64,000 nucleotides of DNA. Source: Candidatus Kinetoplastibacterium crithidii (ex Angomonas deanei ATCC 30255). GTDB taxonomy: Bacteria > Pseudomonadota > Gammaproteobacteria > Burkholderiales > Burkholderiaceae_B. How positions within the stretch are numbered: position 1 is the stretch's first letter; each line of letters starts with the position of its first letter. Positions 20,798 through 30,601 of this stretch are shown piece after piece. The stretch covers positions 682,001 to 746,000 of the forward strand of contig NC_019815.1 of assembly GCF_000319225.1 (NCBI RefSeq), written 5' to 3'. The notes under the pieces are model-generated. The model did not search any database and was not told where the DNA came from. It saw only the letters and a list, made by a program, of their open reading frames with translations. Position numbers and translations under genes: made by a program.

Positions 20798-22021
20798 CTA
20801 AGAACGGTAATCTGCATTTATTGTTACGTATTCATGGGAAAAATCACAAGTATAAATAGTTTCGTTAGTTTTTCCTTGGTTAAGCGATATTCTTATGATT
20901 ATTTCTTTTTGTTGCAAGACTTGTTGTCCATCAGATTCTATGTAATCTGGATTTATTTCTCCATTTTTAACAATAAGAACATCATTAAGCCATATGAATA
21001 AATTATTAGTTGATATTTTTACATCTGAGTATCCAACGGCGACCAGAATGCGTCCTATATTAGGATCAGATGCATAAAAAGCTGTTTTGACAAGAGGAGA
21101 ATGAGCAACAGAATATGCTACTTTAAGTGCTTCTTGTGAATTGGTCGCTTTTTCTACATTTATAGTGATGAATTTCGTTGCTCCTTCAGCATCTCTAACA
21201 ATTTTTTGAGCTAAATCTATCGAAGCTTTCTTTAATAATTCAAAAACCTTTTTATAGTTAGGATCATTTTCATTCCTAATGTCTAGGCCTGATTTACCCG
21301 TGCACATGATTATGAAAGAATCATTTGTTGAAGTATCACCATCTACTGTAATGCGATTAAAAGAAAAATCTGCAATTTCTTTAATCATTTTATTTAATAA
21401 CGATTGCTCTATTTGAACATCTGTTCCAATAAAACCTAGCATTGTTGCCATATTAGGGCAAATCATTCCAGCCCCTTTGCTTATTCCTGTAACTGTTATT
21501 TCTTTTCCGCTAATATCTAATTTTTCAGAAAATATTTTTGGTTTCGTATCAGTTGTCATTATGCTATAAGCAGCATCTTTCCATGTATATTTGCCAAGAC
21601 CATCCAAAGTTCTAGGCAAGGCATTTATTATTTTATCTTCAGGAAGTTGTTCCATTACTACTCCTGTTGAGAAAGTAAGTATTTCCTGTGAATCTATTTG
21701 TAACTGTTTTCCAAGCTCAGTACATATTTTTTGTGCTTTCTCTATTCCTTTAGAGCCAGTTCCTGCATTTGCATTGCCAGTATTGATGATTAATGTTTTT
21801 ATTTGTTTTTGGTTTGCTAAATTTTTTTCAGAAATTATAACTGGAGCTGCTTTAAATAAATTCTTTGTAAATATTCCAGCTACATTAGTTCCTGACGATA
21901 ATTTAAATATTGTAAGATCTTTTTTGTTATTTTTTTTTACGCCAGCTTCTCCAATTGCTATTTCTATTCCATTGATTGGAAAAATTTTATTGTCATCTGG
22001 AATATTTAAATTGACAGCCAT
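20798..22021 (-). CDS. argJ: bifunctional ornithine acetyltransferase/N-acetylglutamate synthase
   Basis: Transfers acetyl from acetylornithine to glutamate, closing the acetyl cycle to ornithine; many members also make N-acetylglutamate. The 407-residue precursor self-cleaves at Thr193 in MICPNMATMLGF, giving two chains. NTGNANAGTG (80-89) and the C-terminal TINADYRS are conserved. I start at ATG 22021 (MAVNLNIPD), the family N-terminus, rather than 22036. First gene of the argJ-ATPase-Nudix cluster. With the decarboxylase at 47911 it gives a possible route from glutamate to putrescine. Confidence 0.95.
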   Translation of the reverse strand: MAVNLNIPDDNKIFPINGIEIAIGEAGVKKNNKKDLTIFKLSSGTNVAGIFTKNLFKAAPVIISEKNLANQKQIKTLIINTGNANAGTGSKGIEKAQKICTELGKQLQIDSQEILTFSTGVVMEQLPEDKIINALPRTLDGLGKYTWKDAAYSIMTTDTKPKIFSEKLDISGKEITVTGISKGAGMICPNMATMLGFIGTDVQIEQSLLNKMIKEIADFSFNRITVDGDTSTNDSFIIMCTGKSGLDIRNENDPNYKKVFELLKKASIDLAQKIVRDAEGATKFITINVEKATNSQEALKVAYSVAHSPLVKTAFYASDPNIGRILVAVGYSDVKISTNNLFIWLNDVLIVKNGEINPDYIESDGQQVLQQKEIIIRISLNQGKTNETIYTCDFSHEYVTINADYRS

Positions 22022-22251
22022 ATCACTAAACTCCAATATAGGTAAGAATGTAAATTTTTTGTTGATTAAGTAGCACTTATTAATTGATTACTAAGATAAC
22101 TTTTTTGTAGAACTAAAGTGATTATGAGTATATATAAAATTATAGATATGATTAGTAACATAAATTATTAATAAAGAAACAATTTACTGTTTAATCTTGT
22201 GGAATGATTAAATATGTAGATTAAAGAAATTCAAGATTCGATTTAAAAAAA

Positions 22252-22327
<76 letters not shown>

Positions 22328-22479
22328 TTATAATCTAGTAACTATATATAAAAAAATGTAATATAACAATACCAATTGCAAATAATCAGTTGTTAGTTCA
22401 TCATATATCTTGCAATGTATTGAATCTATGATGATTCTAAAATAATAAATGTTGCTTTTTTAACACTAAAATTTTACAA

Positions 22480-23742
22480 ATGATAATAGTTCCTATTGTT
22501 ATTGGCTTGAATCATACGTCAGCTCCTCTCGAAATTCGTGAACAAATGAGCTTGTCAGTTGATGTCATAAGAAAATTATTGTCTAATTTGCCAGTATTAG
22601 ATGGAGATGTAATTAATGAGGCAGTGATTCTATCAACATGTAATCGTACAGAATTGTATTGTATTGCTAATCCTAAAATGCTTGATAAATTATTTTTATG
22701 GTTTGCAAAAACAGGCAGTATTAATCCAGATGTTTTTAGAAAGCATAGCTACCATTACATTGATTTTGACGCTGTATATCATATTTTTAGAGTATCTAGT
22801 GGCTTAGATTCAATGGTCTTGGGAGAGCCAGAAATTCTTGGCCAAATGAAAAAAGCAGTGCTAATTGCTAAAGAAGCTAAAGGCGTAGGTTTTTTCTTTC
22901 ATCGTTTGTTTCAGGATGCTTTCTCTGTAGCTAAAACTGTGCGTACTCAAACTGATATAGGTAGAAATTCTATTTCTATTGCTTCTTCATGTTTAAAATT
23001 ATCTAGTATTGTAATGAATAATGGAATACAAAATGCCAAAGTTTTGTTTATTGGTGCAGGAGAGATGATAGAACTTTGTATAAAACATTTTAGTTCTGTA
23101 AATTTTGGAGGATTAGTAATATCAAATAGAACTTTAGCAAAATCTAAAAATCTTGCTGATAAGTTTTCTATTGATTTTATCCCATTTGAACAAATATATG
23201 ATGATATATCAGATTTTGATATTATTATTTCATGTACTGCAAGTAATGATTTTATCATTGATAACTCATATGCTGAAAAGCTATCTTATAGTACAAATAA
23301 ATTAATGATAGATTTGGCAGTTCCTAGAGATATAGATCCGGTAATAGGTAATCTGAACAATGTTAAATTGTACTCAATTGATGATTTAGCAAGTATTATT
23401 AAACAAGGTTTGGACGCTAGAAGAGCTTCTATTCCAAAAGCTGATAATATTATATTGGCAAAAGTAAAGATATTTATGAAATGGGCTCATCAAAGAGATT
23501 TGACCTTAACAATAACTAATCTTATTAATAAAATCGAAAATATTAAGCTGCTAGAAATAGAAAGAGCTAATAGCATGATTAGTAAGAATTTTAATAAAGA
23601 ATATGTCATAAGTGTTATGGCTCATAGGCTAACTAAGAAGTTTTTGCATGGGTTAATAAATGCTATGAAAAATAGTGAAGAAAAAGATTTTTCACATATC
23701 CATGGGTATTTGTCTAAAGTAATAGATAGTCAAGATAAATAA
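22480..23742 (+). CDS. hemA: glutamyl-tRNA reductase
   Basis: First committed step of C5 heme synthesis: reduces Glu-tRNA to glutamate-1-semialdehyde. The 420-residue product has the catalytic cysteine (Cys54) in STCNRTELYC, then GLDSMVLGEPEILGQMK, the Rossmann motif GAGEMIELCIKHF, and a C-terminal dimerisation helix. First gene of hemA-prfA-prmC-grxD, all on the plus strand with short gaps (38, 18 and 42 bp). ATG at 22480 begins the normal N-terminus; it has a weak ribosome site. Confidence 0.96.
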   Translation: MIIVPIVIGLNHTSAPLEIREQMSLSVDVIRKLLSNLPVLDGDVINEAVILSTCNRTELYCIANPKMLDKLFLWFAKTGSINPDVFRKHSYHYIDFDAVYHIFRVSSGLDSMVLGEPEILGQMKKAVLIAKEAKGVGFFFHRLFQDAFSVAKTVRTQTDIGRNSISIASSCLKLSSIVMNNGIQNAKVLFIGAGEMIELCIKHFSSVNFGGLVISNRTLAKSKNLADKFSIDFIPFEQIYDDISDFDIIISCTASNDFIIDNSYAEKLSYSTNKLMIDLAVPRDIDPVIGNLNNVKLYSIDDLASIIKQGLDARRASIPKADNIILAKVKIFMKWAHQRDLTLTITNLINKIENIKLLEIERANSMISKNFNKEYVISVMAHRLTKKFLHGLINAMKNSEEKDFSHIHGYLSKVIDSQDK

Positions 23743-23780
23743 TTTGTTTAATATAAAAGTATTTTTGTAGTGTAATTTTC

Positions 23781-24857
23781 ATGAAGCAATCGATGCGTAA
23801 AAGATTGGAAGAATTATCTGATCGTTTAAAAGAAATTGATCTTATGCTTGCTGAGTCAAGTGTATTTAGTAATATTGATGACTTTCGTAAGTTGTCTTGT
23901 GAAAGGTCAGAAATAGCACCTGTTGTTGAAAAGTTTTCTGAGTTAGTTTCTATTGAAAACTATATTTCTGAAGCATATGAAATGATTTCTGATCCAGAAC
24001 TAAAGAATCTGGCAGAAGAGGAAATTAAATCAAATAAGCAAATTTTAGAAAAATTAGAAAGTGCATTACATATTTTATTACTACCAAAAGATCCTAATGA
24101 CGATCGTAGTTTTTTCTTAGAAATAAGGGCAGGAACTGGTGGTGATGAAAGCACTTTATTTTCCGCTGATTTATTGAGAATGTATATTCGTTATGCAGAG
24201 CGTAAAGGTTGGAAGACTGATTTAATTTCTGAAAGTTTATCAGATTTTGGAGGATATAAAGAAGTTATTATTCGAATTGATGGTCGTTCTGCTTATGCTA
24301 ATTTAAGGTTCGAATCTGGGGGACATAGAGTGCAGAGGGTTCCTGATACAGAAACCCAAGGTAGAATACATACTTCTGCATGTACCGTTGCAGTTATGCT
24401 AGAGGCGGATACGGTTAGTGATATTGTGATAAATAATAATGATATAAGAATCGATACTTTTAGAGCTAGTGGAGCTGGTGGGCAACATATTAATAAAACA
24501 GACTCTGCTGTTAGAATTACTCATTTGCCTACTGGTATTGTTGTAGAATGCCAGGATGATAGATCACAGCATCGCAATAAAGAGAAAGCTATGCGCGTAT
24601 TAGCTGCAAGGTTAAAAGATAAAGAAATAAGAGATTTGCAAAATAAAGAGGCTGCTGAAAGAAAAAGCTTAGTAGGCTCTGGAGATAGATCAGAACGTAT
24701 AAGAACTTATAACTATCCTCAAAGTAGAGTCACTGATCATAGGATTAATCTGACGTTATATAAATTATCACAGATTATGGATGGTGACATGGACGAAATA
24801 ATAGAAAGTTTATTAGCAGAATACCAAGCAGAACAGTTGGCTAATATTAGTTTGTAG
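23781..24857 (+). CDS. prfA: peptide chain release factor 1
   Basis: Terminates translation at UAA and UAG. The 358-residue product has the stop-codon reading motif PxT as Pro-Asp-Thr (residues 188-190) and the catalytic GGQ at 233-235 in [18 protein letters not shown]. Length is typical. Directly followed by prmC, which methylates the GGQ glutamine; the pair is conserved. Genes here end in TAA, TAG and TGA, so the code looks standard. Confidence 0.97.
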   Translation: MKQSMRKRLEELSDRLKEIDLMLAESSVFSNIDDFRKLSCERSEIAPVVEKFSELVSIENYISEAYEMISDPELKNLAEEEIKSNKQILEKLESALHILLLPKDPNDDRSFFLEIRAGTGGDESTLFSADLLRMYIRYAERKGWKTDLISESLSDFGGYKEVIIRIDGRSAYANLRFESGGHRVQRVPDTETQGRIHTSACTVAVMLEADTVSDIVINNNDIRIDTFRASGAGGQHINKTDSAVRITHLPTGIVVECQDDRSQHRNKEKAMRVLAARLKDKEIRDLQNKEAAERKSLVGSGDRSERIRTYNYPQSRVTDHRINLTLYKLSQIMDGDMDEIIESLLAEYQAEQLANISL

Positions 24858-24875
24858 TTTTATAGGTATATATTC

Positions 24876-25697
24876 GTGGTTTCTATTAAGAATTTAATAA
24901 TGGACAGTAGAATTTCTAGATTAGAAGCTATGATTTTACTCGAAATGATACTGCAGAAATCTAGATCATGGATTCTTGCTCATGATGATGAAATTTTATC
25001 TGATGAGCTTGTAGATATGTATATGGAATTAAATCAAAGAAGATTAAGTGGTGAACCTATAGCTTATATTGTAGGCTATAAAGAATTTATGAGCCATATG
25101 TTCATGGTTAATAAAAATGTTTTAATACCCAGACCAGAAACAGAATTATTAGTTGAGCATGGCTTGAAATTACTAAGACATAAATATCTAATAAGCCCTA
25201 GGGTTATAGATCTAGGTATTGGCTGTGGCTCTATAGGGTTATCAATTGCCCTAACTAGACCTGATGTTAGCGTTGTTGGTTGCGATCTGAGTTCTCAAGC
25301 TTTGGAAGTAGCTCGTCATAATGCTACTGTTTTGGGTGCTACAGTTGAACTTATACAAAGCGATTGGTTTAAATCTATTAATCCAAAAGAAAAGTTTGAT
25401 CTTTTATTAGCCAATCCTCCATATATTTCCAGAGAAGATAAACATCTTAGAATGGACTCTTTAATTTATGAACCAAGATCTGCTTTAACAGATGAATCTA
25501 TCGATGGGTTGGAAAGTATTCGTAAAATAATAGAAACCTCTCCAGCATATATGAAAGAAGGAGCTTCTTTATGGATAGAACATTCCTGGGATCAAGCTTT
25601 TAGTGTAAAGAATATAATGAAGTCATCAGGGTTTAAAAATGTTTATAGTTTGAATGATTTATCAGGTATTGAAAGAGTAACAGGTGGTTTTGTATAG
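24876..25697 (+). CDS. prmC: peptide chain release factor N5-glutamine methyltransferase
   Basis: Methylates the GGQ glutamine of release factors using SAM. The 273-residue product has an N-terminal helical domain, the SAM-binding segment VIDLGIGCGSIGLSIAL, and the catalytic NPPY at residues 180-183. GTG at 24876 is the start, 18 bp after prfA. The RPETELLVE motif before the SAM site is characteristic. Nothing unusual. Confidence 0.95.
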   Translation: MVSIKNLIMDSRISRLEAMILLEMILQKSRSWILAHDDEILSDELVDMYMELNQRRLSGEPIAYIVGYKEFMSHMFMVNKNVLIPRPETELLVEHGLKLLRHKYLISPRVIDLGIGCGSIGLSIALTRPDVSVVGCDLSSQALEVARHNATVLGATVELIQSDWFKSINPKEKFDLLLANPPYISREDKHLRMDSLIYEPRSALTDESIDGLESIRKIIETSPAYMKEGASLWIEHSWDQAFSVKNIMKSSGFKNVYSLNDLSGIERVTGGFV

Positions 25698-25739
25698 TAT
25701 CTTTAAAGAATTTATTATTTTTAATTGACAGGTATTTTT

Positions 25740-26054
25740 ATGAAAAGTATTGAGAAAATTATAGAGGACATAATTAGTAGTAATCACGTAGTTTTATTTA
25801 TGAAAGGAACAAGCAAATTTCCTCTTTGTGGCTTTTCAGGCAAAGCGGTAAGAATATTGTTTGATTGTGGCATATCTGATATTTTTACTGTTAATGTTTT
25901 AGAAGATGAAGATCTACGTCAAGCTATCAAAGATTATTCTAATTGGCCAACAATACCCCAATTGTATATAGATGGTGAATTCATAGGAGGTGTTGATATT
26001 ATGTCTGAGCTCTATGAAACTGGTGAGTTAAAGAATCTTCTTAATAAGAAGTAA
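25740..26054 (+). CDS. grxD: monothiol glutaredoxin, Grx4 family
   Basis: CGFS-type glutaredoxin that carries [2Fe-2S] clusters with glutathione. The active-site Cys30 lies in PLCGFSGKAV. WPTIPQLYIDGEFIGG, which holds the glutathione-binding loop, follows. The ATG at 25740 gives a 104-residue protein with the usual start MKSIEKIIEDII; an in-frame TTG at 25725 is less likely. Last gene of the hemA cluster. It fits with gshA (glutathione) and apbC (cluster carrier) in this genome. Confidence 0.95.
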   Translation: MKSIEKIIEDIISSNHVVLFMKGTSKFPLCGFSGKAVRILFDCGISDIFTVNVLEDEDLRQAIKDYSNWPTIPQLYIDGEFIGGVDIMSELYETGELKNLLNKK

Positions 26055-26055
26055 A

Positions 26056-26103
26056 CTAATACAATTTATTTACTATTTTTGTATTAGATTTCAAATCTAA
26101 TAC
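26056..26103. terminator. overlapping hairpins between grxD and carbonic anhydrase genes
   Basis: CTAATACAA (26056-26064) pairs with TTGTATTAG (26079-26087). The same middle segment can instead pair with ATCTAATAC (26095-26103) to form a 9-bp stem with a 5-base loop. The two hairpins exclude each other. They lie just after the convergent grxD stop, so a bidirectional terminator is the simplest reading. No long T tract follows either one. Confidence 0.5.
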
Positions 26104-26124
26104 ATTATTATTTTATAAAGCTAA

Positions 26125-26766
26125 TTATCCAATTCTAATGTCAAAGACATCAGTTTTATAGTTTTTTACTAGTAGATCACCAGTAGATATTAAGAAGTAT
26201 GCTCCATGTATTGCTAATGACCCATTATTTATTTTTGCCTTTATAGAAGGAAATGTTAGTAAATTATTAATGCTATGTGATATCACCCCAAGCTCTAATT
26301 TTTTGCTATTTTCTTTATTGTATTGGTTGTTTATATTTAGTGAAGAAGATACTGGGGCAATTTGGGACATCCATTTGCCTATAAAGTCTACAGTGCTTAG
26401 AGGTTTTTTGTTTTCTATGAAAGATTTTATTCCGCCACATGATTCATGACCTAATACTACTATATGTTTTATATTTAGAGCGCTTACAGCGAATTCTATA
26501 GCTGCACTAGTTCCATGATAAGAAGAATTAGGATCTTTATCATAAGGAGGGACTAGGTTGGCAACATTACGAACTACAAACATTTCGCCTGGTTTTGAGT
26601 CGAAGATTAATTCAGGAGACACTCTTGAATCACAACATCCTATAATCATTATTTCTGGATTTTGACCAGAGGTTGCTAGCTCTTTGTATCTAGTTTTTTC
26701 ACTAGCTAACTTTCCATTTCTAAAGGAGAAATAGCCATCTAATAGTCTTTTAGGAAACATATTCAC
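26125..26766 (-). CDS. can: beta-class carbonic anhydrase
   Basis: Interconverts CO2 and bicarbonate. The 213-residue beta-class enzyme has the zinc ligands Cys44 (in GCCDSRVSPE with Asp46 and Arg48), His107 and Cys110 (in LGHESCGG). It follows ppc on the same strand, 99 bp apart. A supply of bicarbonate to PEP carboxylase is the natural inference. Length is typical. The substrate channel residues appear intact. Confidence 0.95.
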   Translation of the reverse strand: MNMFPKRLLDGYFSFRNGKLASEKTRYKELATSGQNPEIMIIGCCDSRVSPELIFDSKPGEMFVVRNVANLVPPYDKDPNSSYHGTSAAIEFAVSALNIKHIVVLGHESCGGIKSFIENKKPLSTVDFIGKWMSQIAPVSSSLNINNQYNKENSKKLELGVISHSINNLLTFPSIKAKINNGSLAIHGAYFLISTGDLLVKNYKTDVFDIRIG

Positions 26767-26800
26767 TTAGATTTAGTTTTTTGTGCGTTATAAGGTTTTA

Positions 26801-26839
26801 TACAACAGTTTATAATGAGAACAATTATAAACTGTTGTA
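26801..26839. repeat. 16-bp perfect inverted repeat between ppc and can
   Basis: The arms 26801-26816 and 26824-26839 are exact reverse complements with a 7-base loop. The repeat lies 26 bp after the ppc stop and 34 bp before the can start. On the ppc-can transcript it would form a long AU-rich hairpin. No T tract follows on that strand, so it is not a textbook intrinsic terminator. It may stabilise or partly end the ppc mRNA, or bind a protein. Confidence 0.65.
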
Positions 26840-26865
26840 TTTATTTGTCGAGTAATAAGAAGTTA

Positions 26866-29697
26866 TTATCCAGAATTTCTTAATCCTGCAGCTATTCCAT
26901 TAATAGTTAAGTGTATAGCTCGTTGTATTTTTTCTATTTCATTAATTGATAGGTAATCTTGTTGTGATCTATATCGTTTAATTAATTCAATTTGTAGATA
27001 GTTTAATGGGTCAATATATACGAATCTATCATTTAGTCTAGATAGCAAAGTAGGATTATCTTCTAATAGATCTCTTTGTGTCAGTAGTTGAAGCATTTTT
27101 ATTGTTTTATCATGTTCCGTGCTTATATTATTAAATATGCTGCTTCTTAAAAATTCATTTTTAACTAGTTTTGAGTAGCAAGAAGCGATTTTAATATTAG
27201 ATTTTACTAATACCATTTCCATGTTAGATAATAATGTCTTGAATGCAGGCCATTCTTTAGTCATGGCCCTTAACTGGTCAAGTCTTTCTTGTTTAGACTT
27301 TGTTGTTGACTTGTTACCAAACTCTATATAATGCTCTATAGCAGATCCTATTCCATACCAGCTAGGTATCATTAGTCGACATTGAGCCCAGGAAAAACTC
27401 CAAGGTATTGCTCTTAAGTCCTCTATATTTTGATTTTTGCTACGAGAAGAAGGTCTTGATCCTATATTAAGAGCTGATATTTCATTTATTGGAGTTGAGG
27501 AAAAGAAATATTCTGAGAAGCCTGGATTTAAATAAACTAAATCACAATATAGTCTTTGTGCATATTCAGACATACTTGACATAACGTCGCCAAATTGTTT
27601 GATATGCAAATCTTCTTGAGAGGCAATCTTTCTATCTATACATAAACTTGATTCTAGAGTTGCAGAGGTTAGTAGTTCCAAATGCCATTTTCCTACTTCT
27701 GCATTGTTATATTTTCCTTGAATAACTTCTCCTTGTTCTGTCAATCTAATTTGACCTGATACCGTTCCTGGAGGTTGAGACATTATGGCGTCAAAACTAG
27801 ATCCACCTCCACGTCCAACTGATCCTCCTCGTCCATGGAATAGCCTAAGTTTTATGCCTCTAGCATTAAATACGTTAACTAATGATCTTTCTGCTTGATA
27901 TAAAGACCAGTTTGATGTTAAATATCCTCCATCTTTATTACTATCAGAGTATCCTAACATTACTTCTTGAGTATTGTGTTGTGCATTAGTAATTCTTGTT
28001 TTTATTTCTGGAATATCTAGCCATGCAGCCATAATTTTAGAGCTGTTTTGCAGGTCGTTTATCGTTTCAAATAAAGGGACAATCATTAACCCATTGTCCT
28101 GTTCAGTATCACTAAATATAGGTGGTATTAACCCAGTTTCTTTTTGTAACAATAAAACTTCCAATAGATCACTTAGTGTTTCTGTATGAGATACTATAGA
28201 GTGTTGTATAGATTGCTTCCCGAATAAAGATCTAATTTCAGCAGCTGTTTTCAAAATATTTAGTTCTTTGTTTGTTTCTTCACTATAATTTATCCATGGA
28301 GATAGGAGAGGTCTTCCTTGATTTAATTCTTTTATGAGAAGCTCTACTTTTAAATCTTCGTCTAGTTCTGAGTACTTATTTTTACCTTCTAGATATACAC
28401 CAGCTTTTTGAAGGAGTTCTTCAAGAACTCTTTCGTGCACATCTGAATTCTGTCTCAAATCTATAGTGCTTAGATGGAAGCCAAAGACTCTGACAGACTG
28501 ACGTAATTTTTTTAATCTTAGAGCACTAATTGTTTTTCCATGGTTATGAACAAGTGATTTATGAATGATAGTTAGATCTTTATAAAACTCTTCATGGTTA
28601 GAATAAGGATGGGCTTGTATAGTATCTCTTCTAGCAAGATTTAATCCAATTAGTTTTTTTGAAGTGGAAGCTAATCTTGAGTAAATTCCTATTAATGCAC
28701 GACGATAAGGTTCATCTATCAGATGACTAGATTCATCTCCGCTTCTATTGGCAAGAAACAAAAGTTCATCATCTACTTTTATCAAGAGTGAACTTATGGA
28801 TAATTCTTTTTTTAATGCATATATCTCTTTTAAGTAATGTTCAAGAATAACAGTAGATTGTTTTATTGCTGCTTGTTTTAATGTTTTTTCATCTACATAA
28901 GGATTTCCATCTCTATCTCCACCTATCCAACTACCCATTCTTAGAAAAGGATTAATGGAATCAGGTAGAACTGCTTTGTTGTATTTTTGGTTAATAATAT
29001 TTATTAATTCATTGTATAGTTTTGGTATTGCAAATAAGAAAGTGCTTTTGTAATAAGACAAGGCATTCTCTATCTCATCTATCACTGTTAGACGTGAATA
29101 CCGAAGCATTCTAGTTTGCCAGAGCATTGAAATATAACCAGTAAGCTCATAATCTATATCATTTTTCTCATCATTTGTTTGGGCCAGATAACGCTGAGAT
29201 AGCTTATCTGCAATATTCCAGTGTGAATCTAGGATACTTCTGCGTTGTATTTCTGTTGGATGGGCTGTAAGTACAGGCATTATGCAAGAAGATTCTAATA
29301 TTTCAGAAATTTCCGATGACGTTACATTATTAATTATTAGTTTTTGTACAATATCTTTTAAACTTCCTCTCTGCATTGTTTCCGAAGAAGCATCTATTTC
29401 TTTTTGCCTACGATTTTGATCTAAATCCTCAGATATATTTAATAATTGTAGTAAAAACCCAAAAGCTCTAGCAACATAGTTGGTGTCATTACTATCTAAT
29501 TCATTGATTAGCTTTTCTAATTTTTCATTATTAAGAATTTCACTATTTTCTTCTATATTGATAGCAACTTTTCTTATGGTTTCTATTGTGTTAAAAAGTC
29601 TTTTGCCTTCACATTCTTGTATAACATTTCCTAGGATTTTTCCTAATAATCTTATTTCAGAGTGTAGATGTGATTTTCGAGATTCTTCAGAGTACAT
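26866..29697 (-). CDS. ppc: phosphoenolpyruvate carboxylase
   Basis: Adds bicarbonate to PEP to make oxaloacetate, refilling the TCA pool for aspartate-family products. The 943-residue product has the catalytic His146 in VLTAHPTEIQRR. GYSDSNKDGGYLTSNW, the glycine-rich FHGRGGSVGRGGG loop, and a C-terminal NGIAAGLRNSG are present. All are normal for bacterial PEPC. Likely transcribed with can downstream. Length is slightly longer than E. coli (883), in line with betaproteobacterial forms. Confidence 0.97.
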   Translation of the reverse strand: MYSEESRKSHLHSEIRLLGKILGNVIQECEGKRLFNTIETIRKVAINIEENSEILNNEKLEKLINELDSNDTNYVARAFGFLLQLLNISEDLDQNRRQKEIDASSETMQRGSLKDIVQKLIINNVTSSEISEILESSCIMPVLTAHPTEIQRRSILDSHWNIADKLSQRYLAQTNDEKNDIDYELTGYISMLWQTRMLRYSRLTVIDEIENALSYYKSTFLFAIPKLYNELINIINQKYNKAVLPDSINPFLRMGSWIGGDRDGNPYVDEKTLKQAAIKQSTVILEHYLKEIYALKKELSISSLLIKVDDELLFLANRSGDESSHLIDEPYRRALIGIYSRLASTSKKLIGLNLARRDTIQAHPYSNHEEFYKDLTIIHKSLVHNHGKTISALRLKKLRQSVRVFGFHLSTIDLRQNSDVHERVLEELLQKAGVYLEGKNKYSELDEDLKVELLIKELNQGRPLLSPWINYSEETNKELNILKTAAEIRSLFGKQSIQHSIVSHTETLSDLLEVLLLQKETGLIPPIFSDTEQDNGLMIVPLFETINDLQNSSKIMAAWLDIPEIKTRITNAQHNTQEVMLGYSDSNKDGGYLTSNWSLYQAERSLVNVFNARGIKLRLFHGRGGSVGRGGGSSFDAIMSQPPGTVSGQIRLTEQGEVIQGKYNNAEVGKWHLELLTSATLESSLCIDRKIASQEDLHIKQFGDVMSSMSEYAQRLYCDLVYLNPGFSEYFFSSTPINEISALNIGSRPSSRSKNQNIEDLRAIPWSFSWAQCRLMIPSWYGIGSAIEHYIEFGNKSTTKSKQERLDQLRAMTKEWPAFKTLLSNMEMVLVKSNIKIASCYSKLVKNEFLRSSIFNNISTEHDKTIKMLQLLTQRDLLEDNPTLLSRLNDRFVYIDPLNYLQIELIKRYRSQQDYLSINEIEKIQRAIHLTINGIAAGLRNSG

Positions 29698-29844
29698 TTT
29701 TTAACGGTGTCTTTGGTTGTTTAATAAATAAAATACTTGTTTTTTCTTATTGTTTGATAGTACAAGTATAAGTGTTTTTAGTTTTAAAAAATATACAAAT
29801 AATGAAAATAGATATAAGTTATTACATATAAAAGGTAACTGATA

Positions 29845-30546
29845 ATGAAAGTAAGTAATAAGGCATTAGTATTGTTTTCAGGAGGTCAAGATTCTACTAC
29901 TTGTTTAGCCTGGGCTCTAGATGTTTATGATGAAGTCGAAACTATTTCATTTGATTATGGTCAGCGTCATAATGTTGAGCTGATTGCTAGATCAAAAGTA
30001 TTAGAGTCTATTAGATCATCATTCCCAGCATGGGATAAGAAACTAGGTAGTGGTTATTTAGTTGAAATAGATTTCATAAAAAAATTTTTGGAAACATCAT
30101 TAACTAGTAATACTAGTATTGAGACAAATAATGGAATGCCAAATACTTTTGTGCCAGGAAGAAATTTATTGTTTTTTAATTTGGCTGCGACACTAGGGTA
30201 TAAAATAGGAATTGAAACAATAGTCGGAGGCATGGGACAGACAGACTTTTCTGGTTATCCTGATTGTAGAGATAATAGTATTAAATCACAACAGGTGGCA
30301 CTGAGTCTTGGTTTTGGTAAAGATTTTATTTTAGAAACCCCTTTAATGTGGAAGAATAAGAGTCAGGTATGGGCTTTTGCAAAAGATATAGGTGGTCATA
30401 AACTCATAGATATTATTATTAAAGATACTCATACTTGTTATATTGGAGATCGTTCTAAATTAAACGGTTGGGGATATGGTTGCGGAAATTGTCCATCATG
30501 TATTTTACGTAAAAGTGGTTGGGAATCGTGGATTAATGTAGAATAA
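29845..30546 (+). CDS. queC: 7-cyano-7-deazaguanine synthase
   Basis: Converts 7-carboxy-7-deazaguanine to preQ0 in queuosine synthesis, using ATP and ammonia. The 233-residue product has the PP-loop SGGQDSTTC (residues 12-20). FVPGRNLLFFNLAA follows in the middle, and there are zinc ligands in YGCGNCPSCILRK near the C-terminus. It is a single gene here, divergent from ppc. queD, queE, queF and tgt are not in this window, so whether the pathway is complete cannot be judged. Confidence 0.95.
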   Translation: MKVSNKALVLFSGGQDSTTCLAWALDVYDEVETISFDYGQRHNVELIARSKVLESIRSSFPAWDKKLGSGYLVEIDFIKKFLETSLTSNTSIETNNGMPNTFVPGRNLLFFNLAATLGYKIGIETIVGGMGQTDFSGYPDCRDNSIKSQQVALSLGFGKDFILETPLMWKNKSQVWAFAKDIGGHKLIDIIIKDTHTCYIGDRSKLNGWGYGCGNCPSCILRKSGWESWINVE

Positions 30547-30601
30547 TTCCAAGTAACAGTTTGTTTATTTTTTTAATGTAAATATATTATAGGTTTGAGT
30601 C

